7,135 bases of DNA. Origin: Bacteroidales bacterium UBA3868. Lineage in GTDB: Bacteria > Bacteroidota > Bacteroidia > Bacteroidales > WCHB1-69. Made by a program: the position numbers and the translations under genes. The stretch is from the NCBI GenBank assembly GCA_002392325.1, contig DGGS01000233.1, forward strand, positions 1 to 7,135. The letters run 5' to 3'. Positions 6,637 through 7,135 of the stretch are shown piece after piece (position 1 is the stretch's first letter; the number at the start of each line of letters is the position of its first letter). Under the pieces are notes generated by a model. The model made no database searches. It saw only the letters and a program-made list of their open reading frames with translations, and was not told where the DNA came from.

Positions 6637-6684
6637 CTCCATCTTTTTCGAAAGGTTTCACAACATGTTTTCTACTGATTGCCA

Positions 6685-7135
6685 ATGGTTACACGAATAG
6701 TACTTACAGGCGGCCCCTGCGCCGGAAAATCCACCATCCTGAAAAGAATCGAAACCAAATATTCCGCTTTGGGTTATGCGGTTTTCACACTGCCCGAGTC
6801 GGCGACACTGTTCATTCAAGCGGGTGCCGATTTTCTGACGAAAGATGAGGAACTCTCTTTTATCACGGAAGCCAACAAACTCATATTCCAGTTGGCAATG
6901 GAAGACTGCATGATCCGTATCGCGGAAGCCACCGGCAAACCCGCTTTGTTGGTCTGCGACCGCGGCACGATGGATACCGCCGCTTATATGGACCGTCAAA
7001 AATGGCAACGCGTGATGGATTTTGTGGGAATGGATGAGAAACAGCAACTGCTGGAGAGCTATGACGCGGTATTCCACATGGTCACCGCAGCCAAAGGCGC
7101 CGAGCAGTTCTATACCAAGGAGAACAACAAGGCCC
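6685..7135 (+). CDS. P-loop NTPase, AAA_28-like, 3' end outside the window
   Basis: The gene is open from ATG 6685 to the right edge: 150 complete codons with no stop, so the C-terminus is missing. The product begins MVTRIVLTGGPCAGKST. The Walker A loop is G9-x4-G14-K15-S16-T17, directly after a first beta strand. A Walker-B-like strand LLVCDRG lies at 88-94 (D92), followed by TMDTAAYM. This layout (GGPCAGKST, a conserved PE near 37-38, CDRG) fits the AAA_28 family (PF13521) of kinase-like NTPases. Relatives include NadR-type nucleotide kinases and the eukaryotic TRPL translocation defect 14 proteins, where as I recall a CYTH-type domain follows. Substrate and function are unknown. The start is well fixed, since an in-frame TGA lies at 6676-6678. 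The gene is divergent from smpB, with its own -7 element at 6629-6636. Confidence 0.85.
   Translation, partial: MVTRIVLTGGPCAGKSTILKRIETKYSALGYAVFTLPESATLFIQAGADFLTKDEELSFITEANKLIFQLAMEDCMIRIAEATGKPALLVCDRGTMDTAAYMDRQKWQRVMDFVGMDEKQQLLESYDAVFHMVTAAKGAEQFYTKENNKA

Noticed and set aside
6606..6662. TGTGAAA and TTTCACA inverted repeat resembling CRP/FNR half-sites
   Set aside because: The arms are about 43 bases apart, far from the spacing of a dimer operator, and seven-base matches are common.

Overview
The window is an ordinary stretch of chromosome from a member of the Bacteroidota, most likely the order Bacteroidales. Three things point there. One is a large secreted protein ending in the gliding-motility/type IX secretion C-terminal domain. 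Another is the set of TAnnTTTG-type -7 promoter elements in the intergenic regions, with A-rich leaders in place of Shine-Dalgarno sites. The last is the set of housekeeping proteins (IspE, DUF177, L32, RdgB, SmpB). I see no tRNA, rRNA, CRISPR array, insertion sequence or phage gene.

Layout. At the left edge, an imperfect TAGTTCA heptamer repeat abuts ispE (+, MEP isoprenoid pathway). ispE converges on, and overlaps by four bases, the end of a leftward two-gene unit. That unit is a 940-residue secreted multidomain protein (CUB, PKD/Ig-like, P domain, PKD, type B sorting domain) followed 14 bases later by a GtrA-family membrane protein. An AT-rich divergent intergenic region (4140-4285) carries a -7 element for each direction. 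Rightward from it run a DUF177/YceD-family gene and rpmF (ribosomal protein L32), a classic conserved pair. A hairpin-plus-T-tract terminator follows, then rdgB (house-cleaning NTP pyrophosphatase). rdgB converges with a six-base gap on a leftward smpB-merR pair, whose stop and start codons overlap as TAATG. A second divergent promoter region (6553-6684) separates smpB from a rightward P-loop NTPase gene (AAA_28-like) that runs off the right edge.

How the genes work together. Most are independent housekeeping genes for isoprenoid precursors, ribosome assembly, nucleotide-pool cleaning and ribosome rescue. The accessory-looking part is the secreted protein with gtrA, which together suggest a cell-surface function. 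I do not see a clearly new multi-gene system. The points most worth a second look are the protease-less P-domain surface protein, the terminator that sits on a possible rdgB start, the paired divergent promoters at smpB, the short IspE C-terminus and the uncharacterised P-loop NTPase.
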